A stretch of 64,000 bases of DNA from positions 745,137 through 809,136 of the forward strand of contig NZ_LMNU01000012.1 of the NCBI RefSeq assembly GCF_001423085.1, given 5' to 3'. This document shows positions 55,123 to 64,000 of this stretch, piece after piece. The stretch is from Methylobacterium sp. Leaf125 (lineage in GTDB: Bacteria; Pseudomonadota; Alphaproteobacteria; Rhizobiales; Beijerinckiaceae). Made by a program: the position numbers and the translations under genes. The notes beneath the pieces are model-generated. The model did no database searches. It was not told where the DNA came from and worked only from the letters and a program-made list of their open reading frames with translations. Each line of letters starts with the position of its first letter. The stretch's first letter is position 1.

Positions 55123-55768
55123 GATTCAAACCCTCTATTTGATTAAATTTCCCAGAATTATCCCTATCCTGTCAATCGCCTAAATGACCCTCCAAGCGAT
55201 GTTCGTAAAACTAATATTTCCGACCGAAGAAAGACAGAATACCACCCTGCTCGAGCTGTTCTCGACCTTTCGCTCGATCACACTGGTACCCCTGGAGAAG
55301 TCGTTCCGCGCCTCACGCAGTCATCACGCACAGGTCGCGGGCGGATAGGTCGGGTCGCGGCTCCCTGTCGACATGCTCACAACGAGGCGCACAGGACTGG
55401 AACTTGGGCGCAACGCCACCTTGTATGGGCGGACCGTCCTGGATGCCGGCGTGAGAGTGGAATTGGACGACCGAAGGTCGATCATGCAATTCTCTGAAAG
55501 CTCGCATGGGTCGACCCTCACAGATAGGTGCGACTTCAGCGCGTGATCGCCGATCAGCGTGACCACGATGCCGAACGCCACTCCGCACCCCTGCCCCAGC
55601 GTTGCCTCGCGACGAGGATGCACCCGCCCACGACGGCAAGGGCCGAACCTGCCGGTGTTCCGGTTCGCTCTCGGACCGACCCGCCGCACCACCGGCGCTG
55701 GTGCCGCGGTGCGGCGCATTCGACTTACTGATTGATCATCGCCTCTGCATCAGTTGAGCCACTGCACC
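55123..55768. other. 646-base gap, low GC at its left end
   Basis: Between the methyltransferase and the LysR regulator. The left ~200 bases are AT-rich, consistent with a promoter for the methyltransferase. Overlapping short frames on both strands (for example around 55313-55720) lack ribosome sites and family motifs, so I call no gene. Confidence 0.5.
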
Positions 55769-56647
55769 ATGCGCCATCCGGACCTTGAGATCGACCTGTT
55801 GCGGGCCTTCGTGGCCGTGGCCGAGACCGGCAGCTTCACCGCGGCGGCCGACGTGGTGCATCGCTCGCAATCCGCGGTCAGCCAGAAGGTGCTGCGCCTG
55901 GAGGAGATCCTCGGCAAGCGCGTCTTCGACCGGACCAGCCGCCGCCTCGGCCTCACCCGCGACGGCGAGCGCCTCCTGGTGTCCGCTCGGCAGATCCTGG
56001 AACTCAACGACGCGATGCTGCGCGCCTTCCGTGCCCCACCGGCCTCCGGGACCCTGCGCCTCGGCGTCTCGGAAGACTTCATCCCCGGGCAGTTGCCGAA
56101 GCTGCTGGCCCGGTTCGGCCGCCTGCATCCCGGCGTGCATATCGACCTGATGACGGGCCTGAGCTGCACCCTCCTGGAGGCCTACGACGCCGACCGGCTC
56201 GATGCGGTCATCGCCAAGCGCAGCGGCGCCGCCCCCCGCGGCCGGGTGATCTGGCGCGAGCCCCTGGTCTGGCTCGCGGCGGCCGACCACCAGCCGGATT
56301 TCAACCAGCCCGCACGCCTGGTGATGCTGGCCGCCCCCTGCAGCTACCGCGACCTGATGATCACGGCACTCGACTCGGTCCGCCGGGACTGGGTCGCCGC
56401 CTGCACGGCGAGCAGCCTGATGGGTGTCCAGGCGGCGGTGGCCGGCGGCCTCGGGGTCACCCTGCTCGGCCGCTCCTTCGTGCAGGAGGGTCTTCGGATC
56501 CTGCAGGCCCCCGAGCTCTGGCCCGCCCTGCCGATGACCGAGGTCACGGTGATCGGCGAGGATCGCGCGGGCGAACTCATGCGCCCCCTCATCACCTTCC
56601 TGACCGAGAGCCTCGCCGGCAGCGATGCGCTTGCGCTGGCGGCCTGA
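55769..56647 (+). CDS. LysR-family transcriptional regulator
   Basis: 292 residues. The N-terminal winged helix is LEIDLLRAFVAVAETGSFTAAADVVHRSQSAVSQKVLRLEEILGKRVFDR. The C-terminal co-inducer domain (from about 90) has LRLGVSEDFIPGQLPKLLARF and GVQAAVAGGLGVTLLG. The ATG is preferred over an upstream TTG. It precedes the ketopantoate reductase-like gene on the same strand by 82 bases rather than facing a divergent target, so its target is not evident. Confidence 0.9.
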   Translation: MRHPDLEIDLLRAFVAVAETGSFTAAADVVHRSQSAVSQKVLRLEEILGKRVFDRTSRRLGLTRDGERLLVSARQILELNDAMLRAFRAPPASGTLRLGVSEDFIPGQLPKLLARFGRLHPGVHIDLMTGLSCTLLEAYDADRLDAVIAKRSGAAPRGRVIWREPLVWLAAADHQPDFNQPARLVMLAAPCSYRDLMITALDSVRRDWVAACTASSLMGVQAAVAGGLGVTLLGRSFVQEGLRILQAPELWPALPMTEVTVIGEDRAGELMRPLITFLTESLAGSDALALAA

Positions 56648-56729
56648 GACCGGGTTGGGACATCGGCTGGCCCTGGGCGTTGCCCTCCCTTAAGCCTCGG
56701 ACCTGGATCACGCACAGGGAGACGACGGG

Positions 56730-57626
56730 ATGAAGGTCGCCGTGATGGGGGCGGGGTCGGTCGGGTGCTATTACGGTGCCCTGCTGGCGCAGGCCGGGGC
56801 CATGGTCACCCTGGTCGGACGGGCGGTCCACGTGGACGCGATCCAGGCGCGCGGCCTGATCCTGGAGACCGCCACCGGGCAGGGCGCCGTGCGCCTGCGG
56901 GCCACGACCGAGGCGGCGGGAGTGGCCGGCGCCGACGTGGTGCTGTTCTGCGTCAAGTCCGGTGACACCGAAACGGTCGGCCGGACGATCGCCCCGTTCC
57001 TGACGCCCGACGCGGCGGTGCTGAGCTTCCAGAACGGCGTCGACAACCCCGAGCGGCTCCAGGCGGTGCTCGGCCGGCCGGTGGTGCCGGTGGCGGTCTA
57101 CGTCGCGACCGGGATGCCGGGCCCCGGTCACGTCCGGCATTACGGCCGCGGCGATGTGGTGATGGGCCCGTTCCCCCGCAGCGCCGAGGTGGCTGCGCTC
57201 TTCGCGGCCGCCGGTATCCCGACGGAGGTCTCCGACCGGGCCCTCGACGCCCTCTGGGGCAAGCTGATCGTCAACTGCGCCTACAACGCCCTCTCGGCGA
57301 TCACGCGGCTGCCCTACGGCCGGCTTCTCGCCGTGCCGGGCATCGACGCGGTGATGATGGACCTCGTGGCCGAATGCGTCGCCGTCGCGCAAGCCTCGGG
57401 CATCGCGGTGGCGTCCGACATCCTGAGCCAGGTCCTCGCCCTCGCGGCGACCATGCCGGACCAGGTCTCCTCCACCGCCCAGGATCTCGCACGGGGCCGG
57501 GCGAGCGAGATCGCCCACCTCAACGGGTTCATCCTGCGCAAAGGCCAGGCGGCCGGGATCGCCACGCCGGTCAATCAGGCGCTGACGGCGCTGGTTCGGG
57601 CGCTGGAGGGATCAGGTTTGTCCTGA
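56730..57626 (+). CDS. 2-Dehydropantoate 2-reductase family protein
   Basis: 298 residues. NADP-binding GAGSVGCYYG, VVLFCVKSGDT and SFQNGVDNPERL are followed by the catalytic helix ALWGKLIVNCAYNALSAIT, with Lys and the following Asn residues conserved, and the C-terminal domain. Thus this member keeps all expected residues, unlike the one at 14886, and is the better candidate for the pantothenate-pathway enzyme PanE. It lies downstream of a LysR gene, which may mean a regulated, non-biosynthetic role. GGGAG upstream supports the start. Confidence 0.87.
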   Translation: MKVAVMGAGSVGCYYGALLAQAGAMVTLVGRAVHVDAIQARGLILETATGQGAVRLRATTEAAGVAGADVVLFCVKSGDTETVGRTIAPFLTPDAAVLSFQNGVDNPERLQAVLGRPVVPVAVYVATGMPGPGHVRHYGRGDVVMGPFPRSAEVAALFAAAGIPTEVSDRALDALWGKLIVNCAYNALSAITRLPYGRLLAVPGIDAVMMDLVAECVAVAQASGIAVASDILSQVLALAATMPDQVSSTAQDLARGRASEIAHLNGFILRKGQAAGIATPVNQALTALVRALEGSGLS

Positions 57627-57679
57627 GCCGAGCCCGTAGGACCGTTCGCCGAGCCTGGCCGAGGGCAGGCCGGACCGGT

Positions 57680-58777
57680 TCAGGCCGCCGGTGCGTGCTC
57701 GCCCAGCACGCGGCCGGACAAACCCGCATCGAAGTGCGCGGCCTGGGTCCGGAATTGCCCCGCGAGACTCGGGTCCTGCGCGGCGACCAAGCGGCTCGCG
57801 GCGGCATAGGCGATGGCGGAGACCTGCCGCACCCGCGTGGCGTCGCTGCGATCGATGAAGCCTAGGATTTCCTCGAGGCTCGCCGCGAGGTCCCAGCCCG
57901 TGTTCGTGAGGCGGGCCCCGCTGACCGTGGCGGCGCAGTGCGAGAAGAAGCTGACCGACGGCGCGAAGATCTGCCGAGCCTTCGAGAGCAGCAGCAGATC
58001 GGTCGCCGCGCGCTGGTTCTCGGTGAGGTCGAGGCCGATGCTCGACGCGACGCGGGCGCGTCCGTAGCGATTAGCGAAGCGCTGCACCACATCCGCGTCC
58101 TCCGTGCAGACCAGGATGTCGCCCAACTGGCGCGACGCGTCGATCTGCCGGAAGAAGGCCGCGAGCGGTGTATAGCGCTGCAGGACCTGGACCATCCCGT
58201 CGTTGACGAGATGCTCGAGGTCGGCGCGATTGACGACGTCGAGAATGTCGCCACGGCGGACATGGACAGCGGTGCAGGTGGGAAGGTCGATACGTCTGCC
58301 GATGCGCCCGACCGCCTCGAGGACCGCCGCGCTCCAGTTCACCGTCGCCCACGCAGCCGCGAGGGCGCTTCCGAGATCGATCTCGCTGGACATGAAGGTG
58401 ATGAGCGGGCCCGGAAAATCGTAGAGCAGGTCCTCCGATTCCCCCAAGGCATCCCGCAGTTCGTCCGCGCTCAAACCGGCGAGCTGATCGATGGAATGGT
58501 ACAGGCTTCGAAGCCTGACATCCGCGATCGCGTCGCTCCTCAGAATCACGCCGCGGAGGCCTGGATTCGTTTCGCGGAACAGGGTCCGATCGGCGAAGAT
58601 GTCCAGGAGGAAATCCGGGTGCATCAGCCCGTAATCGGCATAGATGCTCGCGCCGCCCAGCGGAGCCCAGATCACCTTGAGCGGCAGGCCGAGATGTTCC
58701 GCCAGGATGCGGGCGTAGAGCGCCGAGAGCATGCGGGTGCCGAGGCCGTCGCCACGCGCTGTGTAGACTGCTTTCAT
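57680..58777 (-). CDS. Fucosyltransferase-like protein (HxRRGD motif)
   Basis: 365 residues, no signal. RGDGLGTRMLSALYARILAEHLG at the N-terminus and CTAVHVRRGDILDVVN at about 168-183 give the HxRRGD motif shared by alpha-1,2 and alpha-1,6 fucosyltransferases, which bind GDP-fucose. DILVCTEDADVVQRFANRYG and SKARQIFAPSVSFFSHCAA follow the later nucleotide-sugar-binding blocks. I infer a GDP-fucose-dependent transferase; the nearby fcl and gmd genes would supply that donor. The acceptor is unknown. It is divergent from the large glycosyltransferase gene. Confidence 0.65.
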   Translation of the reverse strand: MKAVYTARGDGLGTRMLSALYARILAEHLGLPLKVIWAPLGGASIYADYGLMHPDFLLDIFADRTLFRETNPGLRGVILRSDAIADVRLRSLYHSIDQLAGLSADELRDALGESEDLLYDFPGPLITFMSSEIDLGSALAAAWATVNWSAAVLEAVGRIGRRIDLPTCTAVHVRRGDILDVVNRADLEHLVNDGMVQVLQRYTPLAAFFRQIDASRQLGDILVCTEDADVVQRFANRYGRARVASSIGLDLTENQRAATDLLLLSKARQIFAPSVSFFSHCAATVSGARLTNTGWDLAASLEEILGFIDRSDATRVRQVSAIAYAAASRLVAAQDPSLAGQFRTQAAHFDAGLSGRVLGEHAPAA

Positions 58778-59126
58778 CGGACGTCCATAACCTCGGAATC
58801 GGCGACAACCAAGGATCGAGACGCGTCGCGCCGGGAGCCGGCCTCACGACATCGACCGGGTCCGCGCAGCGGCGTCACGGCTGCCGGGCTCTGCACGACC
58901 GCGACGGCCTCAGTTGCCGAGTGAGATCCGTGGGGGCGGTGCCCGGTCCGGGACTGCGTTGCCGGGTGCCGAGGGGGGGTGCTATCAGGCCACCGGTCTG
59001 CGCAAAGGCCTCGGCGCGGATGCGGTCGGCCCCCTTTCGATTCGTTCGGTCCGAGGCGTCAGAGCCTCCGGTCTTCGACGGGCGCTGCGCCCGCATCTCA
59101 TTTTGTACGGCAAGGTCTGGGATACG
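58778..59126. other. Divergent gap upstream of glycosyltransferase genes
   Basis: 349 bases between the fucosyltransferase-like gene and the large glycosyltransferase. Frames run through it in phase with the downstream gene, but the translation is low-quality Gly/Arg/Ala sequence, so I treat it as leader. No motif seen. Confidence 0.4.
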
Positions 59127-62100
59127 ATGATTTTCTTGCGGAGGAGAAAATCTTTCCGACGACATGTCGGCATGATCCGCAAGAGTAATCTCTTCAATCG
59201 GACATTCTACAGGAAGAGCTACGGCATCGGGCGTCACATCAACGCCGAGAAGCACTTTCACACGATCGGCTGGAAGAAGGGCTTCAGGCCCTCACCGTTC
59301 TTCGATACGCAGTTCTACCTGAAATCCTATCACGACGTCCAAGAGATCGGGATCAATCCGCTAATCCACTACCTCCTGGATGGTGGCCCTGAACTGCGGC
59401 GTCCGACGGACGATTTCGATCCGAAGGCGTTCTACGCCGCTCACCCGACCCTCGATCTCAGCGCCAAGACTCCAGCTGAACATTGTGTCGCGCTCTATGG
59501 GAGCTACCGCTGGCGTCTTCGAGGGGAGGCGCCGCCGGCGACGTCAGCGGCGGCGGAGGCGACGTTCAAGTCGGTTTTCGATGCCGATTTCTACAGAAGC
59601 CACAATCCCGATGTCGTCGACGCGAACATCGATCCGCTTCAGCACTTCATCCATTTCGGGCAATTCGAGTCTCGCGATCCGTCGTCCGCGTTCGAGTCCT
59701 TCTACTATCATCGGACGTTCGCCGCGCTGGAAAGCCGTGGACGGAGCCTGATCGACACGTACCATGCGCAGGTTCAGCGGATCGTCCCGCAGACGGCAAG
59801 CGCCGAGTCGATCGCGGTCGGCCTGCGGCACCGCGCCACCGACACGACAGGGCCTGCGCTGCGCCTCTGCGTTCACGCGCACTGCTTCTACCCGGAGTTG
59901 ATCAAGGAACTGATCCCGGGCTTCCACAACCTGCCGCCCGACGCCTTGATCGTCATCACGGCCGTTTCCGCGGCCGATGCGCAGTTCATCGCCCGCGCGA
60001 TGGCCCGGCATGCCGTGACGCAGACGACCGAGGTCCGCGTGGTGCCGAATCGCGGCCGCGACATCGGCCCCTTCCTGGTGGGATGCCAGGACCTCTGGCG
60101 GGCCTGCGACGTCGTCCTGCATCTGCACACCAAGGTCAGCACCCACGTTTCCTGGGGCGAGGAGTGGCGCCACTACCTCTTCGACCAGACCCTGGGATCG
60201 AAGGCGCTGGTCGACTGGGTCCTGGAACGCTTCGCGGCGGACCCGACGCTGGGCTGCCTGTACCCGCGCAACTTCCACCGCATCCGGGAATACGTGAACG
60301 TCGAGCAGAACAGCGCGGCGATCGACGCCTTCCTCGCCGTGCTCGGACTCCCGGCCGGTGCCGGAGTCCAGCCGGACTACCCGGCCGGATCGATGGCCTG
60401 GTACCGCAGCGCAGGCCTGGCGACGCTCGCGGACGCCCTGACGACGCTCGACCGGTTCGAAGCCGAAGCGGATCAGGTCGACCTGACCTTCGCGCATGCC
60501 CTGGAACGCATCATGCCGCTGGTGGTGCGCGCCTCCGGCTACGCGGTGCGCAACTACATCACCGAACGCCGGGCCCGCCTGATTCCCGTCGCGGGACTTC
60601 CCGACCGGGAGAGCAGCACGTGCCCGCCCGCGACGCTCTGGTCCCGGGATACGCCGCGGATCGCGCGGCGGCCGCCGCGCCCGGTGGCGCCCGTCAGCCG
60701 GCTCTTCAACCCGGACGCCCTCGACGTGCACTGGATCGTTCCCTCCTTCGCCCAGGGCGGGGCCGGGGGACACATGACGATCTTCCGTCTCGTCGAGTGG
60801 CTCGAACGCTTCGGGCACCACCAGACCCTGTGGTTTCAGAATGCCGCGCATTTTCACGACCAGGCGCTGGCGAAGCGCCTGCTCCAGACCTGGTACCGGC
60901 CCATCGGACCGCGCGTTCATGTCCGCTTCCTACCGGACGACGTGCGGCAGATCTCGGCCGACGTCCTCATCGCCACGGATTGCTGGAGCGCTTATCCGGC
61001 CGCGCAGGTGCAGAACGTCAAGGACCGCTTCTACCTGATCCAGGACTTCGAGCCCTCCTTCCACGCGGCCGGGGACCTGAACCTGATCGCCGAGGCCACC
61101 TACGGTTTCGGGTTCGCCCATCTCTGCGCCGGAGCCTGGCTGCTGGACCGCATGCGGGCCCGCGGCGTCTGGGCCCGGGCCTGGGAGCTCTGTGCCGATC
61201 ACACGGTCTATTCCGAGGGGGCGCCGCGGCCGCCTGTCGCCGCCCGGCCGATCCGGATCGCCTTCTACGCGCGGGAGCATACGCCGCGCCGGGCCGTCGC
61301 CCTCGGTTTCGCCGCGTTCGAAGCGTTGTCCGAGCGCGGATTCCCGTTCGAGGTCGCGCTGTTCGGCCAGGCGGACCTCGTGCTTCAGTATGCGTTTCCC
61401 CACGTCCAGCACGGCATCCTGACGCCGAAGGAACTTGCTGCGCTCTACCGCTCCTGCGACCTCGGCGTGGTCTTCTCGACGACGAACTACTCGCTGATCC
61501 CGCTGGAGATGATGGCCTGCGGCCTGCCCGTCATCGAGATCGACACCGAGAGCACCCGGGCGATCTTCAGGAACGACGAGGTCACCTTCGCAGGCCCGAT
61601 GCCCTACGCGATCGCCGACGCGATCGAGCGCCTCGCCTCTGATCCGGATCGCCAGGCCCTGCAACGGGCCCGCGGTCTCGCCTTCACGCAGGCGACGTCC
61701 TGGGAGCGGAGCGCCCGCGCGCTGGAAGCCGCTCTGCTCGAGCGGCTCGGCGAGACCGGCTTCACCCCGGTCACCCTGAAAGCGTTCCCGGCACCCGCCG
61801 TGCTGACAGGCACGCGGGCCACGGTCTTCATCCCGACCTACAATGCCGGCCCGGATTTCACCCGTGTCCTCGACGCCCTCGCGGGCCAGGCCTGCGATTT
61901 CCCCTACGACGTGCTCGTCATCGACAGCGGCTCGACGGACGGCACCGCGGAGCGCGTGCGGGAGCGCGGCGGCCCCTTCCGGGTCGAGACGATCGACAAG
62001 GCCGCGTTCCAGCACGGGCGGACGCGCAATCTCGGGATCGCCCGATCGGAGGGCGATTACGTCGCGCTGCTGACCCAGGATGCCTGTCCGAAGGACGCGC

Positions 62101-62726
62101 ACTGGCTGTCGGCCCTGATCGGCGGCTTCGCGCGGGGCTCGCGCGTCGCGGGCGTGATCGGCCGGCACGAGGCCTATCCTGACCACGATCCCTTCACGCG
62201 GCGCGACTTGCAGGAGATGTTCGACCGCCTCGCACTCCTGCCCGACGTGATCGATCGCGACGGCGGCCTGCCGAGCTTCCTGTACCCCGGCGGTCAGAGC
62301 TGGGGGATGACGATGCAGTTCTACTCGGACAACAACTCGGCCCTGTCCCGGGAAGCCTGGAAGATCCTGCCCTATCCCGACATCGCATGGGGCGAAGACC
62401 AAGTCTGGGCGGCGGAAGCGCTGCGGCTCGGCTTCCAGAAGGCCTATGTCGACGACGCGGTGGTCTACCACTCCCACGCCTTCGACGTGACGCAGCAGCA
62501 TGCCGTCTCGGCGATCGAGGGGCGATTCTGGGCGGAGCGCTTCGGGATCGATCTGCACCCGGATCCGGAGGCGGCCATCGCCGCGATGAACGCGCGCGAT
62601 CGCAGCTTCGCACTGCAGAACGCCATTCCAGACCGTGTTCTCTCAGAGAGATACCGGCTCAATCAAGCGATCGTGCAGGGACGTCGCGCTGGTCATGACA
62701 CGGCTCACCGGTTAGGCGTTTCATGA
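59127..62726 (+). CDS. Three-domain glycosyltransferase (RgpF-like, GT4-like, GT2)
   Basis: 1199 residues. Residues ~1-195 hold repeats of the form F-D/N-x2-FY-x-S-x(n)-NPL-HY(L)-x2-G (FDTQFYLKSYHDV, FDADFYRSHNPDV). Residues ~245-480 match rhamnan synthesis protein F (LCVHAHCFYPEL, VVPNRGRDIGPFLVG, VVLHLHTKVSTH). Residues ~530-880 resemble a WsaF-type GT4 rhamnosyltransferase (WIVPSFAQGGAGGHMTIFRL, YLIQDFEPSF, VFSTTNYSLIPLEMMACGLPVIEID). Residues ~895-1150 are a GT2 domain (TVFIPTYNAG, VIDSGSTDGT, WGEDQVWAAEA). It would add several sugars to a surface polysaccharide. The ATG marks the start of the conserved part; in-frame codons upstream read as low-quality sequence. Confidence 0.85.
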   Translation: MIFLRRRKSFRRHVGMIRKSNLFNRTFYRKSYGIGRHINAEKHFHTIGWKKGFRPSPFFDTQFYLKSYHDVQEIGINPLIHYLLDGGPELRRPTDDFDPKAFYAAHPTLDLSAKTPAEHCVALYGSYRWRLRGEAPPATSAAAEATFKSVFDADFYRSHNPDVVDANIDPLQHFIHFGQFESRDPSSAFESFYYHRTFAALESRGRSLIDTYHAQVQRIVPQTASAESIAVGLRHRATDTTGPALRLCVHAHCFYPELIKELIPGFHNLPPDALIVITAVSAADAQFIARAMARHAVTQTTEVRVVPNRGRDIGPFLVGCQDLWRACDVVLHLHTKVSTHVSWGEEWRHYLFDQTLGSKALVDWVLERFAADPTLGCLYPRNFHRIREYVNVEQNSAAIDAFLAVLGLPAGAGVQPDYPAGSMAWYRSAGLATLADALTTLDRFEAEADQVDLTFAHALERIMPLVVRASGYAVRNYITERRARLIPVAGLPDRESSTCPPATLWSRDTPRIARRPPRPVAPVSRLFNPDALDVHWIVPSFAQGGAGGHMTIFRLVEWLERFGHHQTLWFQNAAHFHDQALAKRLLQTWYRPIGPRVHVRFLPDDVRQISADVLIATDCWSAYPAAQVQNVKDRFYLIQDFEPSFHAAGDLNLIAEATYGFGFAHLCAGAWLLDRMRARGVWARAWELCADHTVYSEGAPRPPVAARPIRIAFYAREHTPRRAVALGFAAFEALSERGFPFEVALFGQADLVLQYAFPHVQHGILTPKELAALYRSCDLGVVFSTTNYSLIPLEMMACGLPVIEIDTESTRAIFRNDEVTFAGPMPYAIADAIERLASDPDRQALQRARGLAFTQATSWERSARALEAALLERLGETGFTPVTLKAFPAPAVLTGTRATVFIPTYNAGPDFTRVLDALAGQACDFPYDVLVIDSGSTDGTAERVRERGGPFRVETIDKAAFQHGRTRNLGIARSEGDYVALLTQDACPKDAHWLSALIGGFARGSRVAGVIGRHEAYPDHDPFTRRDLQEMFDRLALLPDVIDRDGGLPSFLYPGGQSWGMTMQFYSDNNSALSREAWKILPYPDIAWGEDQVWAAEALRLGFQKAYVDDAVVYHSHAFDVTQQHAVSAIEGRFWAERFGIDLHPDPEAAIAAMNARDRSFALQNAIPDRVLSERYRLNQAIVQGRRAGHDTAHRLGVS

Positions 62727-62914
62727 AGCGGGTTTGACTCGTCATCGCTGGGATTGACCTGCCGGCGCTGGCGTTTCGTGTCTCGCAGCGATGAATAACA
62801 AGGGCGCGTGTTCCGGCAGGGTCTGCACGGTGCCCACCTGCCCGCGCCAAGTGGACTTCCGGGGCCGAGGTCGAGGCCTACTTTTCGAGACATCCTGAAG
62901 GATCCGGCTGACCG

Positions 62915-63862
62915 ATGAACCCGACCTATGATCTTTCCGGCAAGCGCGTCCTCGTCGCGGGCCATCGAGGGATGGTCGGATCGGCCCTCGTGCGGCGGCT
63001 GGCCTCGGAGGACTGCACCGTCCTCACCCTTGGGCGGGACACGGTGGATCTGCGCCGGCAGGCCGCGGTCGAGGACTGGATGGCGGCGGAACGGCCACAA
63101 GCTCTCTTCCTGGCCGCCGCCAAGGTCGGCGGCATTGCCGCCAATGACAGCGCCCCGGCCGACTTCCTCTACGACAACCTCATGATCGAGGCGAACCTCA
63201 TCCAGAGCGCCCACGCTGTGGGTGTCGAGAAGCTCCTGTTCCTCGGCTCCTCCTGCATCTACCCGAAGATGGCGCCCCAGCCGATGGCGGAGGACGCACT
63301 CCTCACCGGACCGCTTGAGCCGACCAACGAATGGTATGCCATCGCCAAGATCGCCGGGCTGAAGCTGTGCCAGGCCTATCGCCGCCAGCACGGAGCCGAC
63401 TTCATCTCGGCGATGCCGACCAACCTCTACGGGCCGGCGGACAATTACGATCTCCAGGGCAGCCATGTGTTGCCGGCGCTCCTGCGCAAGGTGCACGAGG
63501 CCAAGCGCCATCACCTCCAGACCATCACGCTCTGGGGGACGGGCACGCCGTACCGCGAGTTCCTGCACGTGGATGATCTCGCCGACGCCTGCGTTCACCT
63601 GATGAAGGCGTATTCCGGCGAAGGGCCGATCAATGTCGGCTCCGGCCAGGAACTCACCATCCGCGAACTGGCCGAGACGATCGCCGAGGTCTTGGGCTGG
63701 CAGGGGCAGTTGCTCTTCGACGCCACGAAGCCGGACGGCACGCCGCGCAAGCGCCTCGACACCACCCGCCTGGAGGCTCTCGGCTGGCAGCCGCGGATCG
63801 ACCTGCGCGCCGGGATCGCGGATGCCTACGCCTGGTTCCGCCACCATCATCCCGAGGCCTGA
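62915..63862 (+). CDS. fcl: GDP-L-fucose synthase
   Basis: 315 residues, extended SDR. It epimerises and reduces GDP-4-keto-6-deoxy-D-mannose to GDP-L-fucose with NADPH. Seen: [14 protein letters not shown] cofactor motif, [12 protein letters not shown], Ser112-Ser113-Cys114 (GSSCIYPK), Tyr141 and Lys145 (EWYAIAK), [12 protein letters not shown], and [10 protein letters not shown] with the catalytic His. gmd, which makes its substrate, starts 79 bases downstream in the same direction. Confidence 0.96.
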   Translation: MNPTYDLSGKRVLVAGHRGMVGSALVRRLASEDCTVLTLGRDTVDLRRQAAVEDWMAAERPQALFLAAAKVGGIAANDSAPADFLYDNLMIEANLIQSAHAVGVEKLLFLGSSCIYPKMAPQPMAEDALLTGPLEPTNEWYAIAKIAGLKLCQAYRRQHGADFISAMPTNLYGPADNYDLQGSHVLPALLRKVHEAKRHHLQTITLWGTGTPYREFLHVDDLADACVHLMKAYSGEGPINVGSGQELTIRELAETIAEVLGWQGQLLFDATKPDGTPRKRLDTTRLEALGWQPRIDLRAGIADAYAWFRHHHPEA

Positions 63863-63941
63863 CAGGGCCCCCACCGCGCGACCGCAAGGCTGCGGCGCGC
63901 CGGCAACCCCTCCATTCCCTGCGACCCCCTAGGAGCGACGC

Positions 63942-64000
63942 ATGTCCACGACGCAGAAAACGGCTCTGATCACGGGCGTCACCGGACAGGATGGCGGCTA
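63942..64000 (+). CDS. gmd: GDP-mannose 4,6-dehydratase, 5' end only
   Basis: Only the first 19 codons are in the window: MSTTQKTALITGVTGQDGG, which matches the start of GMD with its GxxGQDG cofactor motif. AGGAG six bases upstream supports the ATG. It converts GDP-mannose to the 4-keto-6-deoxy intermediate used by fcl. The gene runs out of the window. Confidence 0.9.
   Translation, partial: MSTTQKTALITGVTGQDGG

Noticed and set aside
55313-55720. Overlapping leftward frames of 108 and 131 codons
   Set aside because: Composition is Arg/Pro/Ser-rich, starts lack ribosome sites, and the two frames exclude each other.
58914-59126. Upstream in-frame extension of the large glycosyltransferase
   Set aside because: The 71 extra residues are Gly/Arg/Ala noise with no relation to the NPL-HY repeats; the ATG at 59127 is the first sensible start.

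Overview
The window is a piece of chromosome from a high-GC alphaproteobacterium, most likely Methylobacterium or a close relative (Methylorubrum, Microvirga). This is inferred from protein content and codon use: a backbone of rlmE, guaB, a MAPEG protein, rsmB and guaA, a true ACC deaminase with its AcdR regulator, many membrane and two-component signalling genes, and secreted DUF1236-type and Val/Arg-rich small proteins. No search was run, so genus is an inference.

Layout. 1-6.2 kb: the 3' end of rlmE, a Tat-exported FMN alpha-hydroxy-acid dehydrogenase carrying a haem-c-like CxxCH motif, two related secreted proteins, and an aldehyde dehydrogenase with its DUF779 partner. 6.4-11.4 kb: a class C beta-lactamase-like serine hydrolase, two MFS exporters and a DoxX protein. 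11.7-19.6 kb: a DUF3313 lipoprotein, then the purine/rRNA block guaB - MAPEG - ketopantoate-reductase-like gene - rsmB - guaA. 20-27 kb: a heavy-metal RND adaptor/pump pair placed just after guaA, a small membrane protein and an ABC-F ATPase. 27.2-30.6 kb: a three-gene signalling set (MHYT histidine kinase, CheY-like receiver, receiver-HisKA_2 kinase). 30.6-33.8 kb: an FAD-linked hydroxy-acid dehydrogenase, a truncated transposase and an AT-rich unrecognised gene that looks horizontally acquired. 33.9-40.8 kb: a GAF/degenerate-GGDEF/EAL phosphodiesterase, divergent acdS/acdR followed by dsdA, and a divergent ArsR/SDR pair with a near-perfect palindrome between them.

40.9-46.2 kb holds a leftward sulfonate-type operon (LLM flavin monooxygenase, two SsuA-like binding proteins, a His/Asp-armed cupin, no permease or ATPase). 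It is divergent from an FAD/NAD(P)-binding protein, with two identical 16-bp operator-like sites in the shared regulatory region. 46.5-54 kb: a GH63-type glucosidase, a PPOX flavoprotein, several small secreted or membrane proteins, and two Hsp20 genes, the first behind a ROSE-like RNA thermometer hairpin. 54-64 kb: a low-GC methyltransferase, a LysR regulator, a second ketopantoate reductase, and a cell-surface glycan set: an HxRRGD fucosyltransferase-like protein, a large RgpF/GT4/GT2 glycosyltransferase, fcl, and the start of gmd. Together the last genes would make and transfer GDP-L-fucose or a related sugar.

A recurring feature is short tandem repeats (mostly 15-20 bp units). They lie inside genes, in leaders, and in two cases begin across a stop codon and run into the 3' flank.
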